This document shows positions 16,484 to 24,039 of a stretch of 64,000 nt of DNA, in pieces; within the stretch, counting starts at the first letter, position 1, and every line of letters begins with the position of its first letter. Position numbers and translations under genes: made by a program. A model generated the notes under the pieces. The model worked only from the letters and a program-made list of their open reading frames with translations, was not told the origin of the DNA and made no database searches. The DNA lies in contig NZ_AP031415.1 of the NCBI RefSeq assembly GCF_042850985.1, positions 806,001 to 870,000 on the forward strand, read 5' to 3'. The DNA is from Allocoprobacillus sp002160865 (GTDB lineage: Bacteria > Bacillota_I > Bacilli_A > Erysipelotrichales > Coprobacillaceae).

Positions 16484-16990
16484 ATGAAAATCATATGTGC
16501 ACCCGATCATCTTGATACTTTAAAATCTATGCTAAGAGAATATCAGCAGTTAGATATTGTCATTGTAGAAAAAGGTTTTGATTATGAAGGTATGTGTTAT
16601 TACTTTTCTATGGAACATATAGAAGATCTAATTTTATACTTACAGAGTTTGCATCAAAAATATGTTCTCGGTTATGCTGATGAAAAACAATACAAACTTT
16701 TACCTCAACAGATTGATTTCATTGAAGGTTATTCACAGGAAGCTTTTGTTCATAGTGAACATCTTCAATATCAGATCTATCAGAAGCTTTATGAATTAGA
16801 GGAAAAACTGAAACCTTATGGTTTTGTCAGAATTAATAAATCAACTTTGGTCAATATTCATAAGATAGAGAGTATTATACCAGAGGTTCAAAGAAGATAT
16901 ATTCTGACCTTAAAAAGTCAAAAAAAGCTGTTATTGACACGTTATTATGTAAAGGATTTTATGGAAACGTTAAGGAGGGATACTTTATGA
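16484..16990 (+). CDS. LytTR-domain DNA-binding regulator without a receiver domain
   Basis: The 168-residue protein has a C-terminal LytTR domain (about 75-165), with the family pattern around FVRINKSTLVNIHKIESI and a final RYYVKDF strand. The first 70 residues are not a phosphoacceptor receiver, since the Asp/Lys pattern is missing. Such single-domain LytTR proteins usually work with a membrane partner instead of a histidine kinase. Here the partners would be the flanking membrane proteins; the downstream gene overlaps this one by four bases (ATGA). Confidence 0.85.
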   Translation: MKIICAPDHLDTLKSMLREYQQLDIVIVEKGFDYEGMCYYFSMEHIEDLILYLQSLHQKYVLGYADEKQYKLLPQQIDFIEGYSQEAFVHSEHLQYQIYQKLYELEEKLKPYGFVRINKSTLVNIHKIESIIPEVQRRYILTLKSQKKLLLTRYYVKDFMETLRRDTL

Positions 16991-17343
16991 AAGAGAGAAT
17001 AGGCATTCATTATGGCATCAGCTTTATTTATCTGGTTATTATAAGAAATCTCTTGGGACAGGGATATCTTTATACAAACTATTCGTCTGCTTTTCAAAAG
17101 AGTCTGATTTATTGTCTGGTTTTATCAGCCTGCTTAACGATTTTATTAGAAGCCTGGCAAATGTTTAAAGAAGTTTATATACATCGTTTCAAGATTCAAA
17201 AAGTCATGGCTTTTCTATGTCTTATTGCCATCATGTTAGTGGCTTATTTACAATCTTTATATTATAGTGCTATTATACTGTTTCTTCTCTTTTATATATG
17301 TCGAGATGGTTGGCGCTATTATCAAATGAATAAATCATTATAA
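16987..17343 (+). CDS. Small four-helix membrane protein paired with LytTR regulator
   Basis: The 118-residue protein contains about four hydrophobic segments and almost no soluble domain. Its ATG overlaps the stop of the LytTR gene, so the two are translationally coupled. In LytTR regulatory systems such as HdrRM and BrsRM, which I recall from streptococci, a membrane protein antagonises the LytTR regulator. DUF3021 proteins also occur beside LytTR genes. That role fits here but is inferred from gene order and topology. Confidence 0.65.
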   Translation: MKERIGIHYGISFIYLVIIRNLLGQGYLYTNYSSAFQKSLIYCLVLSACLTILLEAWQMFKEVYIHRFKIQKVMAFLCLIAIMLVAYLQSLYYSAIILFLLFYICRDGWRYYQMNKSL

Positions 17344-17389
17344 GCATGTAGAATCTCCTTGAATCAGTTTTATTCTTGTATAAATTATA

Positions 17390-17417
17390 TTCAAAATAGA
17401 TAGGGAAGGTGTATAAT
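17390..17417 (+). promoter_or_regulatory. Promoter of the Gfo/Idh/MocA gene
   Basis: TTCAAA (17390-17395) and TATAAT (17412-17417) are separated by 16 bases. A GGAGG site and ATG follow at 17440. Confidence 0.6.
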
Positions 17418-17439
17418 GAATGTATGGAGGTAAGGCTAT

Positions 17440-18387
17440 ATGATTCAATGGGGAATATTGGGAATAGGAAATATTGCCAAACGTTTTATAAAAAGTTTAG
17501 AAAAGAGTACAAATGGTCAATTATATGCAGCTGCTTCTTATACAGAAAGCAAATGTGAGGAATTTTTAAAAGAACATCCGGATGTTAAGGTTTATCATGA
17601 TTATGAAGATTTATTAAATGATGAAAATGTAGATGCTGTATATTTGGCAATGAGGCATATTGATCATTATCGTTGGGCTAAAAAAGCTTTACAACATCAT
17701 AAAGCTGTTCTTTGTGAAAAACCAGCAACACTTTATAAATGGCAAATGGAAGATTTAAAACAGGAAGCAATCAAGAATCAAACATTTTTTATGGAAGCCA
17801 TGAAAACACGTTTTATTCCTTTGATTCAAGATATTGAGGAGTGTTTAGAGAACAAAGAAATTGGTGAATTGTTAAGTGTTGAAACATGCTTTTGTTATGA
17901 CAGGGATTATTTAGAAGGACATTATTTGTTTGATCAAGAACAAGGTGGTATTCTCAATGATGTTGGAAGTTATAATGTGGCCAGCACTTTAGATTATATT
18001 CATTCTCCAGTTGCCAGAATTGATTCTCAAGTGCAATTTCGTTATGGCGTTGATTGTCATGAAAAGGTAACAATCACTTTTGAAAGTGGACAAAAAGCTT
18101 TGATGGAAATGGCTTTTGATGAAAAGAAAGATTCTATCTTAGAAATAAAAGGAACCAAAGGAACAATTTTAGCACAGCCCTTTTATCGTCCTACACAAGC
18201 CACAATTATTGATGCTACAGGAACATCGCATCAGATTGAAAAACCTTATATCAATGATGATTTCTTTGGTGAAATTGAAGAAGTTCATCGCTGTTTACAA
18301 GCGAAGCTTATAGAAAGTCCACATATGAGTTTACAGGATTCTATTGACTGTATTGATATGATTGAAAAAATTCGACAAAGTTTTTAA
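17440..18387 (+). CDS. Gfo/Idh/MocA-family oxidoreductase
   Basis: The 315-residue protein has the N-terminal Rossmann loop GILGIGNIAKRF, the DAVYLAMRH segment after strand 4, and the family signature CEKP. The C-terminal alpha/beta substrate domain (about 125-315) includes GGILNDVGSYNV. Such enzymes oxidise or reduce sugar or cyclitol hydroxyls with NAD(P). The substrate cannot be told from sequence. It appears monocistronic, with its own promoter and a strong terminator shared with luxS. Confidence 0.88.
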   Translation: MIQWGILGIGNIAKRFIKSLEKSTNGQLYAAASYTESKCEEFLKEHPDVKVYHDYEDLLNDENVDAVYLAMRHIDHYRWAKKALQHHKAVLCEKPATLYKWQMEDLKQEAIKNQTFFMEAMKTRFIPLIQDIEECLENKEIGELLSVETCFCYDRDYLEGHYLFDQEQGGILNDVGSYNVASTLDYIHSPVARIDSQVQFRYGVDCHEKVTITFESGQKALMEMAFDEKKDSILEIKGTKGTILAQPFYRPTQATIIDATGTSHQIEKPYINDDFFGEIEEVHRCLQAKLIESPHMSLQDSIDCIDMIEKIRQSF

Positions 18388-18439
18388 AAAGATGATTAAA
18401 AAGTATGTTGTTTTGATAATGATGTTAAGATATCAAATA

Positions 18440-18480
18440 AAAGAATCTAGAAGAATGATGTTTATTCTTTTAGATTCTTT
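18440..18480. terminator. Bidirectional terminator between the oxidoreductase and luxS
   Basis: Arms of 17 bases (18440-18456 and 18464-18480) pair with a single G-T wobble. They are A-rich at one end and T-rich at the other, serving both converging genes. Confidence 0.85.
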
Positions 18481-18486
18481 GTGTTT

Positions 18487-18933
18487 TTAAAGATAATGAT
18501 ATTCATGCTCCCATTGACTATGAATAAAGAATGAAGCAGATTGTTTCGCTTTATCTAAATCCATATAAGTATAATTGCCACATTCTTCTTTTTTAGCTCC
18601 AGGAATATCTTGATTCCAATTTGCAATTGTTTCAAACGTATCTCTCACAAGAGTTTTTACTGTATCAAAACTTAAATCTTTTGTAATTAGATAAAATCCT
18701 GTCATACATCCCATTGGACCAAAATAAATAATATGTTCTTTATATTTCCCATTTCTTAATAGGGTTGCCCCAATATGTTCAATCGTATGAGCAGCTTTAG
18801 GGTCTAAAGGTTTATCAATATTTGGTTCACACATTCTAATATCATATGTTGTTAGATGATCATCAATACGTGAAATATAAACTCCCTTTTTCAGTTGAGT
18901 ATGATCAACACTAAAACTTGTAATTCTTTCCAA
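18487..18933 (-). CDS. luxS: S-ribosylhomocysteine lyase LuxS
   Basis: The 148-residue protein cleaves S-ribosylhomocysteine to homocysteine and DPD, the precursor of autoinducer-2. The metal ligands are His49 and His53 in HTIEH and Cys118 in EECGNY, and MERITSFSVDH matches the usual N terminus. The frame stays open to 19137, but that extension is unlike LuxS and overlaps the divergent gene. The TTG at 18933 sits seven bases after GAGAGGTG and gives the family length. A promoter at 18961-18989 supports this start. Confidence 0.96.
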   Translation of the reverse strand: MERITSFSVDHTQLKKGVYISRIDDHLTTYDIRMCEPNIDKPLDPKAAHTIEHIGATLLRNGKYKEHIIYFGPMGCMTGFYLITKDLSFDTVKTLVRDTFETIANWNQDIPGAKKEECGNYTYMDLDKAKQSASFFIHSQWEHEYHYL

Positions 18934-18960
18934 TTTTATGCACCTCTCTTTGTCTTTCTT

Positions 18961-18989
18961 ATTGTATAAATAGCTCTCTCTTTTTTCAA
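18961..18989 (-). promoter_or_regulatory. luxS promoter
   Basis: On the minus strand TTGAAA (18984-18989) and TACAAT (18961-18966) are separated by 17 bases. It is back to back with the promoter of the gene at 19061. Confidence 0.7.
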
Positions 18990-19009
18990 GAGGAGATGAT
19001 TCATTTTGT

Positions 19010-19038
19010 TTGTTTTTTTCAGTTCTATTGACTATAAT
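19010..19038 (+). promoter_or_regulatory. Promoter of the small NrdD-like gene
   Basis: TTGTTT (19010-19015) and TATAAT (19033-19038) are separated by 17 bases. An AAGGTGG site lies upstream of the ATG at 19061. Confidence 0.65.
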
Positions 19039-19060
19039 AAAAGAAAAGAAGGTGGCAAAG

Positions 19061-19345
19061 ATGAAAGATATTTTGGATAATGTAGAAGTTGAAGTATTAA
19101 ACGGTGAAATGTGTGAAGAAGAAATTAAAGAATACATTCAATATGTCAAACAAAAATTCCCTCAGGATACTTTAACAGCTTTAACATTAACAATTGATGG
19201 TGATTTTGTAGATATGCATTATCATTTACAGCCTCAACCTATGCAAAGAATTCGTCGTATTACAGGATATCTGGTGGGAACGTTGGATCGTTTTAATGAT
19301 GCGAAAAGGACAGAGGAACATGATCGAGTGAAACATCAACTTTAA
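19061..19345 (+). CDS. Small protein resembling the anaerobic ribonucleotide reductase C terminus
   Basis: The 94-residue protein ends with RITGYLVGTLDRFN followed by an acidic E-x-x-x-x-R stretch. This resembles the C-terminal tail of NrdD (pattern R-x-x-G-Y-L ... W/F-N ... K-x-x-E-x-x-x-R). The catalytic glycyl-radical and zinc cysteines of full NrdD are absent. Comparable short proteins are often annotated as anaerobic ribonucleoside-triphosphate reductase, but a reductase activity is not credible at this length. AAGGTGG supports the ATG at 19061, and the frame upstream overlaps the luxS promoter region. Function unknown. Confidence 0.6.
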   Translation: MKDILDNVEVEVLNGEMCEEEIKEYIQYVKQKFPQDTLTALTLTIDGDFVDMHYHLQPQPMQRIRRITGYLVGTLDRFNDAKRTEEHDRVKHQL

Positions 19346-19362
19346 AATGGAAAATATTGTAT

Positions 19363-19406
19363 AGAAAAGTTGCATAAATAAGATTGAATATGCAACTTTT
19401 CTTTTG
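19363..19406 (+). terminator. Terminator overlapping the polymerase promoter
   Basis: AGAAAAGTTGCA (19363-19374) pairs perfectly with TGCAACTTTTCT (19391-19402). The 3' arm lies inside the spacer of the promoter at 19384-19412. Confidence 0.75.
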
Positions 19407-19412
19407 TATAAT
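19384..19412 (+). promoter_or_regulatory. Promoter of the Y-family polymerase operon
   Basis: TTGAAT (19384-19389) and TATAAT (19407-19412) are separated by 17 bases. I see no LexA (GAAC-n4-GTTC type) box around it, so SOS control is not shown by the sequence. Confidence 0.65.
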
Positions 19413-19435
19413 AGCCATGTAAGGGTGGTGAGAAT

Positions 19436-20692
19436 ATGAATAAAGCATATTTATGCATTGATTTTAAGAGTTTTTATGCTTCTGTTGAATGTGTAGAAAG
19501 AGGGTTGAATCCCTATCAGGTCAATTTGGTTGTTGCTGATAGTTCACGAGGAAAAAGTACAATCTGTCTGGCTGTTTCACCACATTTGAAACAACTGGGT
19601 GTAAAAAACAGATGTCGTTTATTTGAAATTCCAAGACATCTTCATTATATTGTGGCTAAACCAAGAATGAAACTTTATATGGAATATTCTGCGAATATTT
19701 ATGGTTTGTATTTAAAATATATAAGTGCTGATGATATTTATGTTTATTCGATAGATGAAGCTTTTTTTGATGTGACGCAATATTTACGTTTTTATAATAA
19801 GAATGCAAAAGAACTGGCACAAATGCTTATTGATGAGGTTTATCAAAAAACAGGTATTCCGGCAACAGCAGGAGTAGGAACAAATCTTTATCTTGCGAAA
19901 GTGGCTTTGGATATTACAGCCAAACACAATCAAAGTCATATTGCTTATCTGGATGAAGAATTATATCAGAAGACTTTATGGAATCATACCCAGCTTACTG
20001 ATTTCTGGCAAATTGGAAAAGGGATAGAAAAAAGACTTCATAAACATGGACTGATGACGATGCAGGATGTTGCCATGTGTCCACAAGATATCTTATATAA
20101 GGAGTTTGGAGTGAATGCTCGTTTTTTAATTCAACATGCATGGGGCAAAGAACCTGCAACGCTCCAACAAATTAAAAGTTATCAACCACGCCATCGTTCT
20201 ATTTCCAATGGTCAAGTTTTATTTGGTGATTATGATTTTCATGATGGATTGCTTGTTTTAAAAGAAATGGTGGAAGATAATGCTTTAGAACTGGTAGAAC
20301 AAAGATTAGTCACAAATCACATTTCTTTACATGTCAGATATGTGGATGCTTCACTGCCTTCTACAGGTGGAAGTCGTACAATGGGTGTTGTGACAAACTC
20401 TTGTCGTTTACTTGTGAAAGAGTTTATTGAATTGTTTCAATCTACAACATTTAGAAATCAACTGATTAGAAAGATTTCAATCGCTTTTGGAGATGTAAAA
20501 GATGAAAGATATGAAGCATATGATTTATTTACAGACTATGAAGATATTCAAAAAGAAAGACAACTACAACAGGCTATTGTTCATATTAAGAATCAATATG
20601 GGAAGGATGCCGTTTTAAAAGCAATGAACATATTAGATAAAGCAACCGCAAGAAAGCGTCATCAGTTAATTGGAGGACACAATGCACAATAA
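19436..20692 (+). CDS. Y-family DNA polymerase (UvrX/UmuC-like)
   Basis: The 418-residue protein has the Y-family palm motifs: CIDFKSFYASVE with the first catalytic Asp, and YSIDEAFFDVT with the Asp-Glu pair. A GVGTNLYLAKVA segment and a C-terminal little-finger domain (about 240-360) follow. Length and sequence fit the Firmicutes UvrX/YqjW group rather than DinB. It would carry out translesion synthesis. The next gene overlaps its end and encodes a YolD-like protein, the usual partner of this group. A GGTGGTGAG site precedes the ATG. Confidence 0.9.
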   Translation: MNKAYLCIDFKSFYASVECVERGLNPYQVNLVVADSSRGKSTICLAVSPHLKQLGVKNRCRLFEIPRHLHYIVAKPRMKLYMEYSANIYGLYLKYISADDIYVYSIDEAFFDVTQYLRFYNKNAKELAQMLIDEVYQKTGIPATAGVGTNLYLAKVALDITAKHNQSHIAYLDEELYQKTLWNHTQLTDFWQIGKGIEKRLHKHGLMTMQDVAMCPQDILYKEFGVNARFLIQHAWGKEPATLQQIKSYQPRHRSISNGQVLFGDYDFHDGLLVLKEMVEDNALELVEQRLVTNHISLHVRYVDASLPSTGGSRTMGVVTNSCRLLVKEFIELFQSTTFRNQLIRKISIAFGDVKDERYEAYDLFTDYEDIQKERQLQQAIVHIKNQYGKDAVLKAMNILDKATARKRHQLIGGHNAQ

Positions 20693-20999
20693 TCATGATC
20701 AATCCACTCAGTTTCAACCCTTTGATTCATTAAAGGGATTTAGAGAATATCTTCGTGAAAAAGAAAAAAAGCCTGTACAAAGAAAAGAATTGCTGGAAGA
20801 TGAATGTGAAAGACTGAATTGTTTATTTCAACAGCTTCAAAAAGGTATGGTTGTGAATATTGTTTATTATCACCATCAACAATATCAAACAATTCAAGGA
20901 ATGATTACTCAAATAGATATAGATTATCGTAAAGTTTTATTTATAGATAATCAAAGAATAGAATTTTATGATATCAGAGATATTGAGATTATGAAATAA
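20682..20999 (+). CDS. YolD-like protein
   Basis: The 105-residue protein has an N-terminal phosphate-like FDSLKGFREYLREK motif and a C-terminal SH3-like beta segment with IRDIEI at the end, matching YolD. YolD proteins accompany UvrX-type polymerases and are thought to act like UmuD. GGAGG (20672-20676) fixes the ATG at 20682, overlapping the polymerase stop by 11 bases. A strong terminator follows at once, closing a two-gene operon. Confidence 0.85.
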   Translation: MHNNHDQSTQFQPFDSLKGFREYLREKEKKPVQRKELLEDECERLNCLFQQLQKGMVVNIVYYHHQQYQTIQGMITQIDIDYRKVLFIDNQRIEFYDIRDIEIMK

Positions 21000-21031
21000 A
21001 ACAAGGAAGACAAATTGATCTTCCTTGTTTT
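20998..21031. terminator. Bidirectional terminator after the YolD-like gene
   Basis: AAAACAAGGAAGA (20998-21010) pairs perfectly with TCTTCCTTGTTTT (21019-21031). It spans the stop codons of two converging genes. Confidence 0.88.
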
Positions 21032-21532
21032 ATTTCAGGGTGCCAACAAAATGAATTTCATGTGTCTGCTCTTGTGAAGAAGTTATGTCTATACCATATG
21101 TTAGATCATGTGATTCATTATTGGACATTTTTTCTAATTGTGATTCGAAATCTTTTAATTTGTTTTTATCTTGAATGAGAGTTTTATCAAGAGAATAATC
21201 AATATCTAAAGTTGAATGAATATCCCATTCTATAGGATCGAAAGACATATAAAGATTATCAGAAGTGTTTTTAAATAATTTAACAGTAACGGTATAATGT
21301 TGGAGATATTGTGAATTATCAACAACATAAAGACTTTCGGGAGAAATGGATAAAGATGTTATCAGATGATTGGAAGAATACTGAACAGGCTCTAATATGA
21401 TGTCTTTTTCGTTAATGAGTTGTTTTGTTTTTTCTATAGGTTTGGTTGTTTCTTTGGAATCATAATGAATAAGCCAGTAAATCCCCCCACACAAATGATA
21501 AATCCTAATATAAATAATAATTTCTTTTTCAT
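21030..21532 (-). pseudogene. Frameshifted secreted/membrane protein gene
   Basis: An ATG at 21532 with a good AAGGTGAT site begins MKKKLLFILGFIICVGG, a signal anchor, and then leaves frame at the six-C run 21483-21488 (six G on the coding strand) and stops after 32 codons. In the next frame the coding continues from IYWLIHYDSKETTKP to the end at 21030 with about 145 more residues. One additional G in the run would give a single protein of about 166 residues. The body has no motif I recognise. Recent mutation, phase variation in the G tract, or a sequence error are all possible. Confidence 0.7.
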
Positions 21533-21597
21533 GATCATCACCTTCTTTGTATTTATTATAACAAAAAGAAGTGTATGTTTTGTGAATTTCTTTGTAT

Positions 21598-21870
21598 TTA
21601 TATTATTTTATGTCCACAATAAGAACAAAAAATACTATCATTTGAAAATGGTAGAAACCTTGCCCTATGATGACAATAAGGACATCTCCATAAAATAAAA
21701 TGACAAATAAGTGATATAATCCATATGATACCTATAATAGCTACGAGTACAATGATAGGTAAGTTATAAAAATCTTGATCAATGGTATACATAGCACAGA
21801 GCATGATCATGAGGATAGATATGATTATAATCAAAATTTCAATAATCTTTTTATAAGTTGTTAATTTCAT
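21598..21870 (-). CDS. Small membrane protein with C-terminal zinc ribbon
   Basis: The 90-residue protein has two hydrophobic helices (about 9-29 and 37-60) and then CPYC and CSYC pairs, 18 residues apart, which form a zinc-ribbon-like tail. AAGGAGCG precedes the ATG at 21870. The function is unknown; zinc-ribbon tails on small membrane proteins are common in Firmicutes. It reads away from the tRNA operon and toward the frameshifted gene, possibly with it as one transcript. Confidence 0.65.
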   Translation of the reverse strand: MKLTTYKKIIEILIIIISILMIMLCAMYTIDQDFYNLPIIVLVAIIGIIWIISLICHFILWRCPYCHHRARFLPFSNDSIFCSYCGHKII

Positions 21871-22006
21871 AAGTTATCAGCGCTCCTTATTCTTATTTAA
21901 TATAACAAATTGTTGATAATCAAACATGATTATCATGTAAATTTTATGTAAAGAGAGGATAAAATGATATTTGAAAATATTTTTTTCTAAAAAATGAAAA
22001 AATATC

Positions 22007-22035
22007 TTTACAAATGATTGAAAATCTTATATACT
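22007..22035 (+). promoter_or_regulatory. tRNA operon promoter
   Basis: TTTACA (22007-22012) and TATACT (22030-22035) are separated by 17 bases, 30 bases before tRNA-His. Confidence 0.75.
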
Positions 22036-22065
22036 TGTACTTGCCTAATTGAGATAAAACAATAT

Positions 22066-22143
22066 GGCGGACGTGGCGAAGTGGTTAACGCACCGGATTG
22101 TGGCTCCGGCATTTCGTGGGTTCGATTCCCATCGTCCGCCCCA
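22066..22143 (+). tRNA. tRNA-His(GTG)
   Basis: GCGGACG pairs with CGTCCGC in the acceptor stem. The extra 5' G (22066) that marks tRNA-His faces C73 (22140), and CCA is encoded at 22141-22143. The anticodon loop shows GTG. Its last 17 bases are repeated at 30737-30753 at the far end of element 2. Confidence 0.95.
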
Positions 22144-22224
22144 GAGTATGCGGGTGTAGTTCAATGGTAGAACTTCAGCCTTCCAAGCTGACTACGTGGG
22201 TTCGATTCCCATCACCCGCTCCAT
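22127..22224 (+). repeat. Left copy of the 98-bp direct repeat flanking element 2
   Basis: The repeat covers the last 17 bases of tRNA-His, the 6-base spacer, all of tRNA-Gly and one base beyond. It is identical, as far as I can compare by eye, to 30737-30834. Its length shows that the element's attachment site carries a complete spare tRNA-Gly. Confidence 0.9.
22150..22223 (+). tRNA. tRNA-Gly(TCC)
   Basis: The cloverleaf is complete: GCGGGTG pairs with CACCCGC in the acceptor stem, the anticodon is TCC and CCA is encoded. It is co-transcribed with tRNA-His, and a terminator follows at 22234. Confidence 0.96.
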
Positions 22225-22233
22225 TGAAACAAT

Positions 22234-22262
22234 AAAGTCCTTATTTTAAGGGCTTTTTTTTG
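22234..22262 (+). terminator. Terminator of the tRNA operon
   Basis: AAAGTCCTTA (22234-22243) pairs with TAAGGGCTTT (22247-22256) with one wobble, followed by T. A 28-base stretch from 22233 is identical to 30843-30870. Confidence 0.88.
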
Positions 22263-22401
22263 TTTTCAAACACAAAATTCAAATAAATATTTTTTGTTTG
22301 ATGAGTCTATTTGGTTCAAAATTTATTTCTATACACTCTTTAAAAGGATGGATTTTTTATATAGAATCTCTTTTTTTGCACCAAATTTGCACCAAATTCT
22401 T

Positions 22402-22674
22402 TTATTTTACCAATCTTCCTAGTTCTAAACCTAGTTTTATACCATCTTCAAAAGCATTAAGTATAACAAAGTTATCTACATCTATCCAAGAATTAATGAC
22501 TTCATCAATTAATTTTTCAGAATTTTGAATTTGTTTTTCTTTCATGATTTGTAATACCTGATTAATTGTATCTTCATTGTGCTTTAATGCTGTTTGATAT
22601 TCCTTTGTATAAGGCATTTCTTTTTCGCTAGGTATAAATCTTCCAAAATATAAATCTTTTATAAAATCATTCAT
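22402..22674 (-). CDS. Small hypothetical protein of mobile elements (DUF6809-like)
   Basis: The 90-residue, probably helical protein opens with DFIKDLYFGRFIPSE and ends with a FEDGIKLGLELGRL segment. This pattern is what I recall of DUF6809-type proteins carried by Firmicutes mobile elements. It lies between the integrase and the left repeat, reading the same way as the integrase. A weak AGGAAATAT site precedes the ATG. Function is unknown. Confidence 0.6.
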   Translation of the reverse strand: MNDFIKDLYFGRFIPSEKEMPYTKEYQTALKHNEDTINQVLQIMKEKQIQNSEKLIDEVINSWIDVDNFVILNAFEDGIKLGLELGRLVK

Positions 22675-22706
22675 TATATATTTCCTCCCATCATGATCAT
22701 CAACCT

Positions 22707-24038
22707 CTATTTTATAGAGGTTGATTGATTTTCAATAACCTGATCAAACTCCTGAATAAGAGCCTGTTCAGTTTCTGTAAATAAATGAGAGTATGTGTTC
22801 AGCATTGTTTCGACACTGTGTCCAAAGTGATAAGCCATAGCAACTAAAGATTGTTGTGTTTTTGCATTATTGACCATTAAAGATACACAACTATGTCTTA
22901 AATCATGTATACGTAAGTAGGGTAATGCAATTTCTACAACATAATTCAATCCATATGGATTGTTAATAATGTCTTTGATTTTCACATGTATCTTCCATTC
23001 TTTATATCCACCTTTTTTCTCCTCATTGTAATAAACTTTTCCATCTAACATCACAGTTGCACCAATTTTTATTTTTCCACTTAAACAAGAGGCATACGTA
23101 TATCCATAGCCTTTAGAACCGATTCTTAAATGCTTTCTAAATTGATTATGAACTGTATTTCGGGCAAGGGGATAGATAAAACCAAAAACATAAGCATCTT
23201 GATTAAAATTGATTTTTTGACTTTCTATTTGATACCATTTCTCTAATATATTGATGAGAATTTGAGGTATACAAATTAGTCGTGTTGAATTTTTTGTCTT
23301 AGGTGGTGTTAAGACTTCTTCTTTGACAGAATGAATATTGGATAGAGTCTGTTGAATATTAATAGTTCCCTTTTTCAAATCAATATGTTTCCACTGTAAT
23401 GATAAAGCTTCACCACGTCGCATACCTGTATAATAAAGTAATGAGAATAACGTATAATATAGGGGTTCTTTCACATTATAGATAAACTCTTGGAATTCTG
23501 AAGGCTTCCATACATTATAATTGGTTTGATTGAGTTCATCAGGTTTTTTAATTCTTCGTACTTTTCTTAAAGGATTTGTCTGAATATATTCATTTTCTAA
23601 AGCATATTTAAAGACAAGGTTAAGTTTGTAATAGATTTTATCAATGGTAGCGATACTTAGATTTTTCTTTTCTAATGAAAGAATAATCTGTCTTAAATCT
23701 TGTGAAGTGATACTTACAATTGGTTTATCAAATAAATTTTTAGCATGTTGTAATGCCTGTTTGGTTGTTTTGATAGAAGTTTCTTTCATATAATACTGAC
23801 AATCTAAAATAACTTCATCAATAACTTCTTTGAGTGTTTTTTGATTGTTTTCTTCTTGAGTCTTTAATAATTTTCTTTCTATATCATATTTAACTTTTGA
23901 TTCTTTTTCTAACGCTTCTTTTTTTGTTTCAAAACCACTTTTTCCTGTATAAACTTGTTTTTGTCGCCATTTATTATCATTATCTTTGTATTTGAATCTT
24001 ATCGACCATAAACCATATTTATTTTTATATACTGCCAT
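22707..24038 (-). CDS. Tyrosine recombinase (integrase of element 2) with an internal insertion
   Basis: The 443-residue protein has an N-terminal arm-binding domain (1-60), a SAM-like core-binding domain (about 65-165) and the catalytic domain. The latter shows Arg207 in TGMRRGE, His378 and Arg381 in HDLRH, HFGHS and the nucleophile Tyr416 in NTYSH. Between about residues 308 and 372 there is an extra, beta-rich segment absent from Tn916-type integrases as I recall them. The ATG at 24038 follows GGAG and lies directly after the relaxase stop, so the two are one transcript. Its position beside the 98-bp repeat fits site-specific integration at the tRNA locus. Confidence 0.92.
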   Translation of the reverse strand: MAVYKNKYGLWSIRFKYKDNDNKWRQKQVYTGKSGFETKKEALEKESKVKYDIERKLLKTQEENNQKTLKEVIDEVILDCQYYMKETSIKTTKQALQHAKNLFDKPIVSITSQDLRQIILSLEKKNLSIATIDKIYYKLNLVFKYALENEYIQTNPLRKVRRIKKPDELNQTNYNVWKPSEFQEFIYNVKEPLYYTLFSLLYYTGMRRGEALSLQWKHIDLKKGTINIQQTLSNIHSVKEEVLTPPKTKNSTRLICIPQILINILEKWYQIESQKINFNQDAYVFGFIYPLARNTVHNQFRKHLRIGSKGYGYTYASCLSGKIKIGATVMLDGKVYYNEEKKGGYKEWKIHVKIKDIINNPYGLNYVVEIALPYLRIHDLRHSCVSLMVNNAKTQQSLVAMAYHFGHSVETMLNTYSHLFTETEQALIQEFDQVIENQSTSIK

Positions 24039-24039
24039 T

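Noticed and set aside
18934..19137. N-terminal extension of LuxS
   Set aside because: The open frame upstream of TTG 18933 is unlike LuxS, covers the promoter and overlaps the divergent gene.
19345..19440. LexA/SOS box before the Y-family polymerase
   Set aside because: No GAAC-n4-GTTC-type site is visible; the palindrome there is the terminator stem AGAAAAGTTGCA.
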